A stretch of DNA of 64,000 bases, taken from positions 20,555,725 through 20,619,724 of the forward strand of contig OX419344.1 of assembly GCA_948470475.1 (NCBI GenBank), read 5' to 3'. The translations under genes were made by a program, and so were the position numbers. The notes under the pieces are model-generated. The model saw nothing but the letters and a program-made list of their open reading frames with translations, searched no databases and was not told the DNA's origin. Below, piece after piece: positions 11,465 through 25,200 of the stretch. Source of the stretch: Galaxea fascicularis. Lineage: Eukaryota; Cnidaria; Anthozoa; Scleractinia; Euphylliidae. The first letter of the stretch is position 1, and the number at the start of each line of letters is the position of its first letter.

Positions 11465-14400
11465 TCAATTGTGTCCACTCCAGCTGTGATAGCGCGCTTT
11501 GCGTCTCAAGTCTTCCAGGCTTGAGTGCTGATGGAAGTGACGACCGTACTCTACGTGACTGGGGTTGCCTAAGAAACCTTGATTGCTACACAAGCATAAG
11601 TGCTCCATACACCCTGTGCGATAGGAACCATGGGAAAATGGTGGGAATGTGTCTTCTTGCAATCGTGCCATGTGCGTTGGAGGCTTGAACGTGTGTGTTG
11701 ACGGGACAACATAGCCTCGCTGAGTTGGCCCGTCCTGACGCCGACACTTAGCGCGCCGGTTTTGAAACCAGATCTGGGAATAAATTAGCAACAAGGACGT
11801 CAATAAGTAATCCTCAATAAACACGCAGAGGTAAAACTGCGATATATTAGAAACCTGTTCCAGGTCGAAAGTTTTATCGAATGGTCCCAACTCACAATGT
11901 TATTTTGGCCACTCAAATAAAGCAGTGTTTCCTGTCCACTACTAATTATGGCGTCGGACAAGTGGTCCTAATTTTTGATGCAGTGGAAGAGTATGAATAG
12001 GTGCAACTCTGAGAAACAGTAGAAAACTCTTCAAGAGCGGAGTGGAAAGTACTTAACTATTTCACTTCAAAATGTTTTGTTCATTATTCAAACAAAACTT
12101 TTTAACAGTAGTTCTTGGTATAGCACATTACACCGTCCCAGAATGGCCCTAACCGTTTTGATTTAGCGAAATGCTTGGTAAATTTAGCCCTTTTCTTGAA
12201 GTTTGAAAGTCTCAAGAAATTTGAGATGATGGATACAATGTGGCTGCTTTGTAAGATGGCGTAATCCCGCTTTATATGACGTCATCGCCAGTATTCTGTA
12301 GGCTGCAACAGTCTTGGATGAATTACATGCACTCCAGGCTTCAGTTACAGTGTTACATGTAAGGAGAATTTGTATACACGTCAACTCAACTGATCCCAAG
12401 TAGCACACTGAATGAATTAGGCGAATGCATGCAACTGGCGCCAAGCGCACGAAAAAGTATGCGATCAAGACATGATTTGGATTGGTTCTCATTGGTACGT
12501 TGACAACGTGAATAACAAGTTTGGCCAACCAATCACAGAGCGAATATAACTATACATGATTACCTGAACCCTGGCTTCTGACAGTCCCATCCGTTTGGCT
12601 AATGTTTCGCGAGTTAAAGCATCAGGGTAATGGGTCTGATCGAAAAGTTTCTCCAACTCTCTCAACTGATCTCTGGTGAAATTTTTTCTGTTTCGTGGGG
12701 GTTTGCAACGGTGAACATCCTTAGTGAGTGGAGCCTCTGTAAAAAGAATGTGGAAAAGGTATGAAAAAAACAAACAAAACAATACGTTAAGGCTTCATTG
12801 TTGACAAGATAAGAAAATAAAGCACAGTCAGTATACTATTCTAATTTGCTGAATCTCTGCCCTTTGCAAAACTTTATGAGTGGGTCCCAAATAGCAAACT
12901 ACATAAATAAGAAATATGTAACAAAACCGGGAAAAATGATTTTAAATTTGAGATACAAAACGCAGTCTTTTATGCCCCATACATTGTATATTGACATTAT
13001 TATATATTGACCGTGTTGATTAAAAATTAATGATGTAAACTGCGTTAGCTCTCCAGATGAGCACTTTGTGCTCTTAGAGCAAATGCCGCGGAGAAAAAAT
13101 ATTGTTTAAATAAATAAAACCCAATATAATTAGTATGAGTTTGATGTCTGGTTCGACTCTAACAAAACAAAACTCTGCATCTTACTACAAAGGGTATATT
13201 GGCCCTGAATAGTTTTGAAAATAAGAAACAATAGCTTGAACTATGTCTTCGGCTTCGTCCCGACCTCTCTTTCCGTCATCTTTTCCACCTCGGATCAAGT
13301 TATTGTTAGTTTTGAAGAAGAAACTACTATTGGTTCTCATGACCGAGAACGCTGAAGCTCACCAAGCTAATATCCCATTTTCGCTAAAATTTTTACGATG
13401 GTTTTATCATTCTAAACCATCTGACTTTCAGTCGCAATGGTCACTGTGAGATAACCAGTTTTCCATTATTCCAGCTCGTTCAATATATTATCAACATCAT
13501 AAAAGGTGTTTGTCTCACGATTGATTTACATATTGAGTCACATATATAGAAGCGCACTAATCACATCCAACCACAGTGCTACTAAGACTGATACACAGCC
13601 AGTTGATACAATAGGCCACACTACCTCCAGCAGTGTAGCGGCCAAAATGTCACGATCCACATCTATGTGACTCAATCGCGAGAAGAACGATTAATTAACT
13701 AAAGCTATCGTTCAATGCGATACGGGTGCGTTGTCCAGGAACTGGAAGGCGTGTAAGTGAAAAAATGAATTAAAGTTCACCGTCATGCGCTGAACATTTC
13801 CACAAAACATTCATTCACATTGTCGTCTTGCAGATGAAGGGAAATGACAGTAAGTGCACCAAAACGGAAAACGCACGTGCAGAGCGATTGTTTTTGCTCA
13901 TTATGCCGAAATTCTCTTTTTTGTGGTGTTCTAGTTTTCCGTTGCCGTAGTCTTTCCTACGTTGTTGCATAGTAGCTACTTATAACGCAGGAACAAATAA
14001 AGCCCTAAATAACTCAGTCGGTAATTAAACTCATATTAGTATTTCCGGCTTATATATGGGCAGATTAAGAGGCTAGAAACTTAACATAACAAAGAAAACC
14101 ACGGGAGAGTACTCCAAAAGCTTCTTTTTGAACTGCCCTACTTAGGGAATTGTTCTGTCGTTTCCCCAAAGCGATTTAAATGGATGGAAGCAACTAATTT
14201 GACAACAGATGAAGATTCACTGCAACGAAGTGACGTCAAAGAGCTTTTTATTTGCAGCAACCCACACATTATGACGCCAAACGTGCGGGTACTTCCGGAA
14301 GTTGTTCAGACCCGCAAAGACTGCACCCAGCGTGTGCTATAAAAAATTTCAGAATAACACAAACATTATCCTGGAGAACAGAACTGAACAAAGCTCGTGT

Positions 14401-16704
14401 GGCTCACGAAAAAAGACGGACACATGGCACATGTCACATGGTTTAAACAATTTAAACTGGGAATAAGAGTTTCGTCCACTGGAATAGAATTTAACTGAGT
14501 GAAATAAGAACGCTAATTAAATTAACTTATGCTCTTGTATGATAACCCGTCCGCAAACTAACAAAGACGGTCGGCTCGTTGAAAACTCAAAAAAAAAAAA
14601 ATACTTTCGTGAAGACAAATCGCTAACACTTTTGTATTTCGAATAACAGTAATCTTTATTTTCTCGCACATTATTTTGAAAACAGCTTTTGAAATCTTAA
14701 GTGAAACGCCAAAATAATAAGGGTAAACGATGCTTGTGTTATTGGCACAGGTCTGTGAGATTAATTTCATCCACGGGCTCAAAACGCCGGTTAGATCCTT
14801 TTATAAATGGACACAAGAAAGTACTGCCCCGTAGCTTTCGTTTGAACATGTTGAATGGTTACTCTTTCGGCTTTCATTTGCGGACACAAAAGTTGGACGA
14901 ACCATTTTGTACTGAGGACAATGTACAGCTGCACATCGAGGAAATTTTTGCTTGGTATAATTTTCTGTCGAATGATGACACTCACATAATCAAAACTTTA
15001 TATCCATTGAAAGAGCACCACAGTAACCGAAAGAAATGCTTTCATACTGAAACTATCCTAACATAGACGAAAAAATGGAATGACTTCAACATCGCAATAA
15101 ACAGACACAAAAGTATATTGTGCCCGCATAGCTTTTGCTGACACCCAACCAAAGTTGTAACTATAAACAGAATATTAAGTTGGTAGCAACATGCCGGAGT
15201 ATTTCTCTCTACTATTTCCTTTTTTGTGAATACTTTTTATTACTGGATAATAAATAATTTTACCAAAAGAATAAGACTATAGAAATACATTTAGAAACTG
15301 AGTATGACCACGCTATGTCGACGGGAAACTGACAAGGCGCCTGTAAGCTTCTGTCTCTGCAAAACACATACTGTACAAGAGTAAAAGACATGGGAACAAT
15401 CGTTTGTGATTCATTTAGAACTCTGACTTAATTTTTGTTCAGTTAAATAAAGAGGGGACGAAATTTTAAAGCCACTTCAAATGAATATTTTCCGCGGTGA
15501 GTTGAATACAAATGAGACAGCCAGACGAATTTTCAATTGTTTTGTTGCGGTCAGTGTTACAATCTGCGATTTAAGATCAATTTAATCATAGTTTATACCA
15601 GCTTTGATATCTTACATCTTTCCTCCGCTTCATGATAAACATTGAGATCATTCATTGAATATTCCGATGATTAAAGTTATGCCTGTCTCTTTCAATAAAA
15701 TAAAAATGTCTGAGAAATCTCTATAAACGACTGATAAATTATTGGAGCTGGAGATGAAAGATCGCGAAAGATCGGGATATAGAATAAACGCATCCTATAG
15801 AAGTATTGTTATGATTTTCTTAGGTTTTTGTTTCGTAAATATCGACATTGCACACAAAACTGGAATGGTATCATTTCTTCTAAATTACAGGTGTTGGCAG
15901 TTTGGGTGTGCGACTCATTTGTGAATGGCTGTGGGCGAGAAAAGTTGATCCCATTTCTTGCAACAAAGAACGGAAAGCAGTCTTTATTAGTAATTAACAT
16001 TAACGTGATTTATGTGATAACAGTCGGTCAAAATCATAAAACTTTGTTGAAAATAAACTAAGTGCTAAACGTGTTAAGCCTGTTAACTGAATAAAACTGA
16101 AAATGATTCTCGAAACAGGTAAATCGGTAATTAACTGGTGAAAATAAAACCAATAGTGAAGTATTTTAAAACGAGAAGTTCAAGCTGAAACCTCGATTGG
16201 CCGGGTTTAATTTAAACTGTATTTTTCTTTCGAAGCACGTTTTTAAAGATCTCTTTAACAAAATGTCATGCTAGCTAGTCTCAATCTGGCAAAACAGTTT
16301 GAATGTCAATAGCTTCAACTCAAAGAATTATATCAAAAGCATCGATTAGATAAATGACATTTTCAAGCATTAATTTTAACATATATAGGGAAATTCGCTT
16401 TCTTATAAAACATGTTTGAAGTTATGATCAATGTGAACGAACTGTTACCTTGAATATTGTAATTATCTGGTTTCCTTCCGACATCTTGTGCGTGATTCCT
16501 TTGTTGAGGCTCGCTCGCATAGCTCAATCTTCGTTTGTCGCTTAAAATCTCTTCAATGCTAAAAGGCAGCGAAGTCGAATTTGACGAGCTTGAATGCAGC
16601 ATTTGTTCCCTTGGTCCTCTCTCTGTTGTAGCTTCAACTCCTGTACGCTCGACTACCGATTTTCTCTTTTCAAATCTCGACACGAAAGCGGTTAATCCTT
16701 CCAT
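11465..16704 (-). CDS. SHOX: Paired-like homeobox transcription factor, SHOX type
   Basis: Three exons (16704-16449, 12736-12564, 11773-11465) join in phase into 245 residues; all junctions are GT-AG. Residues 48-55 (FSIEEILS) form an eh1-like motif, which recruits Groucho co-repressors in other homeobox proteins. The homeodomain is about 98-157, with THYPD, Gln at position 50 and [12 protein letters not shown]. The intron lies between homeodomain positions 46 and 47, the classic site in paired-class genes. The C-terminus (227-240, [14 protein letters not shown]) resembles the OAR domain of paired-like factors. RRAKCR(K/R)Q is, to my knowledge, characteristic of SHOX/OG12; other paired-like genes usually have RRAKWR. 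Expected role: nuclear sequence-specific regulation in development. The class is secure; SHOX orthology would need a tree. Intron 1 is 3.7 kb and contains repeats. Confidence 0.88.
13770..13970 (-). repeat. Partial MITE copy, same family as 45201-45549
   Basis: Read on the complement strand, it shares GCAAAAACAATCGCTCTGCA, CGTGCGTTTT and TTTTGGT.CA with the element in the coiled-coil gene, and it ends with an ACGGCAACG terminus. It lies in intron 1 of the homeobox gene. One end is missing or diverged. Confidence 0.6.
14740..15060 (+). repeat. Diverged copies of the dispersed ~106 bp repeat
   Basis: Blocks reading TTTCATCCACGGGCTCAAAA and GAAAGTACTGCCCCGTAGCT match the unit found at 18830-19175, but are heavily diverged. 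They lie in intron 1 of the homeobox gene. A 121-codon open frame over this region is a by-product of the repeat. Confidence 0.5.
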
Positions 16705-18829
16705 AAATATTATTGTGCCTACTTATGGAGCTAATTGCCGCATTATCTCCTTAAATGTAATTGATTACTAGTTGCTTTAAAGGCGAATTTCACCTGAAAA
16801 CGCCGACGAAAAAACACACCGCACGGCGGGACGACACGGTTAATAAAACACACAGGGATAACAATGATATTAGGTCTTAAGGATTGTTAATTAAAAGTTC
16901 ATCACTGATTAATCAACTTTATTATTTGGCTTATTGGTGGCAGTTTATTAGGCTAAACTTTCACCCCCTACGAGCAATGCTTTTGTAAGCATATGGCGCC
17001 TAACGGCGCAGCACAAAACACTTACGAAAATAATTTCAAACAATATTAAACTAGAAATGTCAAGCTGGGAATTGTCCAAGATGCGAGATGGAAATGCTGC
17101 GTGCTTTTATTTTCCTTCAAGAAAGATCGCACTGTCTCTTTCACGCTGTGAAAATTGTTTCGTTATTAATTAAGTTCTTTTAGCGCTGTCGAAGACTGTG
17201 ATAAGTGTCTCACGCCTTAGATAAAGCGATATCATGATACAAGACAACCGCTTGGCCTTTAATCCGAATCGATCAAAAAAGTAATATATTTCACTTTCGA
17301 CTGATCTAATTGCATGGAACAGCAACTTCAATTGAAAGCTTTCTCTTCTGTTCTCACGCTTTGTCGTTGATCAATGATAAATGACTGCAGCGCAATTTAT
17401 TTAATTCCCGCAGAGCCACTTCAAATTGGCCCGTCGTATGTTTTCCCCAATTTCCTTCAGTTGCCAACTGTTTTATTGTGGCAAAGAAATTATAATTGTA
17501 AAACCACTTAGAAGCTCTTGTAAACAAACTTCGTTTGGTAATAAAGTGAGCTGGAACAGTCTTTTCAGCTTTAGTCAAAAATGTGCTGGGAAAGATAGTT
17601 ATCTATGAAAGTCCCACCTTAGTTTTTACTAGAGAAGAGTGCTGAAAACCAGTTTTCATAACACATACGCCACAAGTATTTAATAAACAGACTGTGTTCC
17701 ACAAAAAAACTAGACAAAAAGCCCCACTGTCAGTGCAAAACACGGCTTTGAGATTTGTTAAAATTATTAAGGGCGAATTGTCAATTGTACAGAATGAAAG
17801 GTTCTTTTTCACTCTTTGCCTGTATTGCAACTTCGTATGGGGTAAAATTACTCCAAACAGTGGTAATCGTGTGGGTCTTGTTTGGACTTTTCTTGTCTCT
17901 TGTTTTGACATATTATCGGGACCCTTTGCACTCTTAAATTTGGCTTGCAGTTTTCAAATGTGCCGCCATATTTTCAATTCCGGTCTTCAGTGATGTGCCA
18001 CAATGTCACCTAGAAACTGTAAACTTTCTTCTTCGGTCACCCAAATGTTTTGCGCTGACTTATTTCAACCCATCAAAACGGCCTTGAAAACACCTTGTTT
18101 TCGCTCCAAATACAATTTACTGTAATTAAAATCTCGTGGTCGCTTTTTAAGATTAGTTATCAATCAGATATCTGGTGATTTTTCTAATTGAATAATTAAG
18201 ATATTTCACATGCAATGAACTTGGATGGAATCAAACGCGGATTCGAAGGCCAGATGTTAACCAAAGATCCCCAGGGTAAAACCAGAGAACGTTATTAAAC
18301 CAAACCGAAATAACTTTTTATCATTTCGTCGCAGTCTGAGAACCGCATTGATCACCATCGAGCTTAAGCGTAAACAGCACTGTTGTAGGGATAGATTTTA
18401 CGTCAAAGATTTTTGTTTTTTTTGGTCAAAACTTTGCTTTAATCAAGATAAAGAACAATTACAATTTTCCAAGGATTACAGGAATTTTGCTTAGAACATA
18501 AACATTACAAAACAAATCCTCTCAACAAATTTATTACTACAAATGTTTAATGACAAATAACTTAGCGAGAGTTTTTTTTTATAATCAAAAGGAGAAGCTT
18601 TCAAAACATGAAATACACTTCCAAAAAAATGGGAAGTGCCCGTCTTGAATTCAGTACAAAATATATTACAAAATGACTATTTACAACATTAAAGTAAGAA
18701 CTACGTTGCACAACCGGAAAAGCTGCAAATAGTACTAAAGGAGGACAAAGCCGCGAGCTGTTCATTTTAGTGGTCTCTCTCAATTTCAGCCTTAAAGAAA
18801 TCTCCTTGTACACCCTAATAAACAAACTG
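16705..18829. other. Upstream and intergenic region of the homeobox gene
   Basis: No exon supported. The first 250 bases upstream of the homeobox start contain a CpG-bearing patch (about 16795-16840) that may be promoter DNA. Overlapping frames of 60-102 codons at 17.35-18.0 kb occur on both strands and show no domain. Confidence 0.45.
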
Positions 18830-19175
18830 ACAACGAGGAAGTAGTGGTCAGTAGCGTTCGTTTGAAAGGTTACATTTTACGACGCAAACCGGTGCCACCA
18901 CCTTGTATAATACGGCATAATAAACAGCACCGCGGGAAAGTACTGCTCGTTAGCTTTCATTTGAATGGTTACATTTTCCGATCTTATTAACAGACTCAAA
19001 ATGTAGAACCACCTTGTACAGCATAATTAAAAGCACCACAGGAAAGTACTGTTCAGTAGCTTTCATTTGAATGGGCACACTTTAGGATTTCATCCACAGA
19101 CTCAAAACTTAGAACCACCTTGTATAGCATAATAAACAGCACCACAGGAAAGTACTGCTCAGTAGCTTTCATTTG
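18830..19175 (+). repeat. Tandem array of a ~106 bp repeat, about 3.3 units
   Basis: The motif GAAAGTACTG recurs at about 18936, 19042 and 19148, exactly 106 bp apart, with a diverged unit before it. Each unit carries CAGTAGCTTTCATTTGAATG, CATCCACAGACTCAAAA, GAACCACCTTGTA and AGCATAATAAACAGCACC. Related units occur near 14.8, 28.5 and 44.2 kb, so this is a dispersed minisatellite family. Confidence 0.85.
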
Positions 19176-19253
19176 GCACAGTTTGCTACCTGGTTTGCTA
19201 CAAAGGGAGTGAGCGCCATTTAAAATCATATGGTGATTTTAAATTACCTGAAT

Positions 19254-22200
19254 TTAACCACTTTTTTCATAGTCGTGGTAGAAAGCCTTGATGGCTTTCA
19301 CTTTTAACGGCGGCGCAGACTGCACTCTTGGTTCTCTGCATGGTTTTCTGTCTGTTTTCCACTGGATTAAGTGCCAATGCGTGATGCTAAGATAATGTTG
19401 ATCGGTGTTCGTTGCCCGAGAAGAGAATACTCTTTTATCTTTCTCGTTTTCATCTTGTACTTCTGCGACCGGACTTGGCAGTTCATTTTCCAAACAGTCC
19501 GAGAAAATTTCGTTTCGGGCGTCTGAACCTAAAAGAATGAAAAGCTTCGAAATTAATCGAAGCTCTATCAAAACTGACTGGTTTTAGACTGAATGCGAAA
19601 AATAATTCTCGCTTGCTTTAAATATATCAATAAGTCAATCAATGAAATCAATACGTAGATAAATATAAAAATAAATACATAATTGACCACTCGCCACGTG
19701 AGGCTTTTCAGGGACAATAAAACATATAATACAAATGAAAACAACAGAGTTAAGAATCCCAACTGGCGGGAGGCAGACCAGTTTTCTATTTACAGGGGGA
19801 GTTCAACAAGGGACCTCCAGATCTCAAGTCCAACGCCATAACCACTCGGTCACTCTATCCCTTTCGTTTTGGATTACTTCATATTTCATACAAACACAAA
19901 AACATCTTCCTGAACGAGAACGCTTCAAGATTTCATATCCACTGACTGAGCTATATAGAATTTTGAACACCTTACCCTCAAAATCATCTCTGATGAAGAA
20001 CGAGTTGAGTTCAGGCTTAGGAATATAAACACCCAACTTGGAAAGAGCACGTGAGTCCAGATGCCTCGCCCTAGAGATTAGAAAAAAAAAGAGAGAAATG
20101 GTTAACCTAATGTTTTCTCCACCTTGACATTTCATTTGCCGTCTTCAAACCAAAAAATAAGCATAACGTAAAAGCTCGAAACAAAAGCTCACCCGCTTTT
20201 AAGGCACTGCACCCCTTCTCAACAACTTTGTGCTAACTTGAGACACAAATATCGATTTTCTCTTTGGAGCAAACAACTGGTTAAATTGGCCAGTCTTGAC
20301 TCTAGCCCAACTGGTTGGCCAATGATAGTCCAATGTTAGTCAAATTTGCCCTCGATGGACTTGACGAAAGTCTGCTTTTTCTTTGCACTCGATTCGCGTT
20401 AAAATGTAGCAATTTTTCAAAAAGCAATATTTTTTCCCACCTTTTAAACTTAACTTGGCACTTACGTTTCTCTAAACTAGGACTCATTGGTGATGCAAAA
20501 CATTTTTTTATAGCGTTAACTCTTTGCTCGAGGGTTTGTGGGAAACTTTTTTTTTTCAAGCTTAACCGTACAACTAATGTTCGCGCGTTGCAAAGTGCGT
20601 GCTGTTTTTGGCTACATTGACAGCTCAACTTTGTCGCAAAACGGAAACGTTATAATTGTTTGCTGCTTCTTCTCGCTGTGTATCAAAAGCAGCCTAAGAG
20701 TTCAAACTAAGAGAAAGTGGAAATGCGTCTTAATCAGAGGTTTGTAATCCGTCTGAAGAAAATCCCCTTGCGGCTGAGTAAGTACAGTTGTCGAATTTTT
20801 CGAGTTTTCTGACGCATTATTACAAACGTAAAGCAATATCAATCAATTTTACCACATGTCCAACAGATGACAATATATTTCAATCGTTGAATATTTTTCC
20901 CCAAACTGTATGTCTGATAGGACATGGCCAATCAACGAAAAGTCTTGAGATTTTTGACAGCGAGCATAACTGACAAACACCCTTCCATTGCGCATTTGTC
21001 TTGATTCGGGAAAAGTTGGCAAGTGGGCCTTTCTATTCAATACATACTTGAGAGAACTGCAGGCCTTGATCAACTTCATGGAGGTTTGTCCGTAAATAAT
21101 TATCAGCAAATAACCTTGCAAAAGCATCCGAAGTTTACGTAAAAAAGTTTTGCTTCAGTAAATCTCGCGATTAACGCGACACGTGTAGCGCGCGACGCGA
21201 TTCGATTCGCGTAGCACAGGAAACGCGACTCGACGCGATCAGCACTGTACAATACGTTTATACATACGTTCAAGCTTCCCCGTGTGCAGTTATTGTAAAA
21301 TGGGCCTTCAAGAATACAGACCCATCAAGCGTATTAATGGTCTTACATTAATTCCACATCAGGGGCTTACATTGGATTGTAACGGAGGACCTAAATCTCC
21401 GCTTATAAAATAGATATGGCCGCACAAGTTTTATTATTTTTAAGTTGTACAATAAATGCGCCTATACCCCCCCCCCCTTTAACCCACAGAAAGTTTTTTT
21501 GGGGGGGTTTGAACTTCCCACCCCTCCCCTCCCTACTTATAAGCCAGCCCCCCCCCCCCTCCCCCTCCCCCTCCCCCTCCCCCTCCCCCTCCCCCTCCAT
21601 TTTTGATCTACCCTAACTTAATGGGTACCTGTTGTATCGGGCGCCAGTTAGGAAACCGTGCAGCGTTTCACCATGCGCAGGTATTCTGTAAAAAAGGATC
21701 AATGATAATTAATAATCAGCCATCGACATTACAGCTAGTACAGCGGAACATTATAACATAAAGGGCAACGACTCACTGTTTGGGAAGTGGGCCACCTTTG
21801 AAAAGTCTGTAATCATCACCTGTTAAACAACGAATGATGTTTTCTCTAAGCAAAGCAGTATTGTAAAAGTGCAGTCATGAATTCAAGAAAATATCACTGA
21901 AGCTTTGTTTTTTTGTACAGGGTAATATTTCTAAAGGATTAGACATCTTAACCAAGTTTTTCACACGTGTTGGGTACTGATAAAGGTTATTTCCCTCTCG
22001 CAGCATTGTCATCAAGAACAACAGTAACAACAACAATAAACAAAGGCCTTTGTAGCCCACAGTTAGCATAGCTATTCTAGGCCGAGACTACTTAAACGAC
22101 TGGTAAGACTATAAAATTATATACAGTGTAACGTGCTCTTAATGAAATACAATCCCACCCCTGAAAACCCATGGGACACTTCTGTTCATAAAGAGTAATT

Positions 22201-25200
22201 ATTAAAGATGGGTTTTCAGAAAGATGTTTTGTCCTAATAATACTGAAACATGTATGGTACATACTTCAATCTGAAAATTTTAACCTGTGCTGTGCACTTG
22301 TCTGTACAGCTATTGGTATCAAATTAAGGTGTTGGAAAACTAAAACCAAACCATGCTTATACAGGACTTTCAATAAGAGTTGTAACATGTACGCCCTTGT
22401 GATGGTAGGTGGCTGACTTATGTAGCAATCCAAGTGGTCATTTCGAGATGTTATATTTTTCAAGTATTTGTTGGCCAACATGACTCGCAACCACAGGAGC
22501 TCTAGCAGTAACCAGTTTCTATTGAAAGCACTGCTTATTTGACCCTGGCCACCTTCCAAAACATACATGTATGTCAGCTGATTCGAAACAAAGTTAAATG
22601 CAACTTACGTATTTCACAAAGTCGCTTGCTGCTTGATGACTTGTGAGATGAGGTTGATTTTGAAGATGTGGTTGATGACACTGAACACAGTGAAGCTGAT
22701 GATGCTGACTTACACCTCAATAAGCCATTAAATAAAATAATAATCAGAAACATTCACTTACATGTACAGACAGCAATAAAGTTCATGAACAAGAGAGTTT
22801 GGTAAGTTTGTATCGTACACTGTTACTACTTTTTCTCACAAACTAAAGAAGAGTGCTAGCTCAAAGAATTATTGCATGACAACAAGTTCTAGAAAGGTTA
22901 ATTTATGCTGGCACAGCCCGATAAGAATTGTGTATAACAGACCAACAGTTGCTGTCAGTCAAAAGAGGAGGGAGGGGTGAGCTCATGGGCACTGGTGTTT
23001 TTTGTGGTGAATTGGATGCAGACCTAATATTATGACCTATGCAAGAATGCTTTAACCCTCAAACATTCATTTAGAGATGAATGGAAAAGTTAGTGGCCGG
23101 TTCCTGTTGAGAATATGCTCCATTTTATTTTCATGATAAACCTCCAGAAAAGGGTCACTCTATTATTTCCATCACAAGTCCTCTTTCTCATAGGTGTACG
23201 GGCCAGGGGGCGGGTGCTGCAGCCCCCCCAAAATTTTGGGCAACCTAGATTTTTTGGGCAGCAAGAGAAATTTGGGCAAAGCCAATTATTTAAGATGTTT
23301 TCAAGCTGTTTTCTGAATAGATAGATATTTTCTATTTTTACCTGAAGTCGGCACTGTAAAGCCAGTTAAATTCACACGAGACAGCGGTTGCCTAGCACAT
23401 GACGAGCTTCTCGTCATTTCTTAAAATTTGGGCAAAGGTTCTATCATATAACTGGGACATTAAATTATACAACTAGGCCAAATTGTTGCAACTCCATCTG
23501 GAAGTAAATGAGACCTCACCCAGCAGCATTTGCCAATAACAAGTACACATGACCTGAACATACACTGTTAGTAATATGCTGCACTTAATAATAACAAATT
23601 ATTATAATAAATAAACAATTATTATTTACCTGGATTTGGTATGTCTTCCATGTTTGGATGGTTGTTCCTTTGCTGAGAATGGACGAGCTGTGTAGTTATA
23701 AACTGTACATGCTGACTGTGATCGATAAGGTTGGCGTGGGAGTTTGCCAACATCGGGCATGCTCTGATAATCAAGGGGAGAGTATTCAGATGCATGTGGC
23801 CTCCTTAAAGCAGATCCTACCAAGATGCGCTATGGTGAAAAAAATATGATCTGGCTTAACCTTTTAATCTCCAGTATCAACACATGTACACTGTATTCCC
23901 CTAACCGTTGTCAATATTTTACATAATTTTATTATATGTAGTGAGAATTTGTACATTAATTCAACTGATCCCTGGCAATCATTTCCTGTATTCTCATGCC
24001 CTGTATTATTGAAGAACAAGTAATAACATCATCCCAATGCAGAAATGTGAAGGCAAAGATCATAAAGCATCACATCGACACAGACAAGGAAACAAGGCCC
24101 TGAGGCTATGAAGTAGGCCAAGCCCTTTCGTACACTTTTGGACATAAAGAAAAACTGATTTCCTCCTAAGAAATCATTTGGCACATCTTTCACACTTCTA
24201 GTAAATTTAGCCCCTTCTGACCTCTTTCTCTGGACAAGCCCTCCCGCTATTCAACACAAAAAATCTTTCCACGAGCTATTTACATGTAGCTATATTCCTT
24301 TATACATTGTACCACACTGTCAAAAAAAAATCTCAGGTGAACATTGTTTCAATAATTATTGGAAGAGTAATAAAGTAATTTAAACATGGCAAGTGCTCCA
24401 TGGCCCATACTGTAGGCCAGTAATTACTGTACCTCTAAAACCATTGGTTAACGTCAGATTTGTTATCCTGACTTCACTAACAACTAATACCACCACACCT
24501 CTACTACCTACTTGCAAAATTGGGAAAAAGGTGCCTACTCTTTTGAAAACAAATAAATAAATAAATAAATGAATATATTTACCCAGGAAGCTCCACTCAC
24601 CGTGAAGGTGTTTTCAGGGAGGTCCTGCATCCGGATCGAATTGGAATTTAGAAGTGTTGGTTTTTAGGGAGAGGGGAAAACCGGAGTACCCGGAGAAAAA
24701 CCTCTCGGAGCAGAGTAGAGAACCAACAACAAACTCAACCCACATATGATGTCGACTCCAGGAATCGAACCTGGGCCACATTGGTGGGAGGCGAGTGCAC
24801 TTACCACTGCGCCAACCCTGCTCCCCTAAATGGACTCCATGATCAGGGAATGACTTTGTAGGAAGTAATTTCATTATGGAAATTATAAAAAAAATTACCT
24901 GAGAATTTTGATTATTTGTGTCTTGCTCTATGCTGACACAGCTGTGACTTTGCCGACTACATGGTCGACTGAATGAGCTTGGACTGGACCGACCTGTGTT
25001 CCTGGAGTGACATCTACTTTGGCCTCTTGAGCCTGAATCAATTTTGTAAAGGGCACATGATGAGATTAAAAGAAGATGGTGGTTAAACAATGAATGCTTC
25101 AGCAGGGAAGGTTAAAATATTCAAATAAAGGATTAAAATTATAACTATTGTACATGAGATTTAAATAAAGTTATTATTATTAATATTATTAAATTAGCTT

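Noticed and set aside
24614..25090. 158-codon minus-strand frame
   Set aside because: It is an exon of the eight-exon gene read through its intron into the SINE. Only 25032-24899 is kept as coding.
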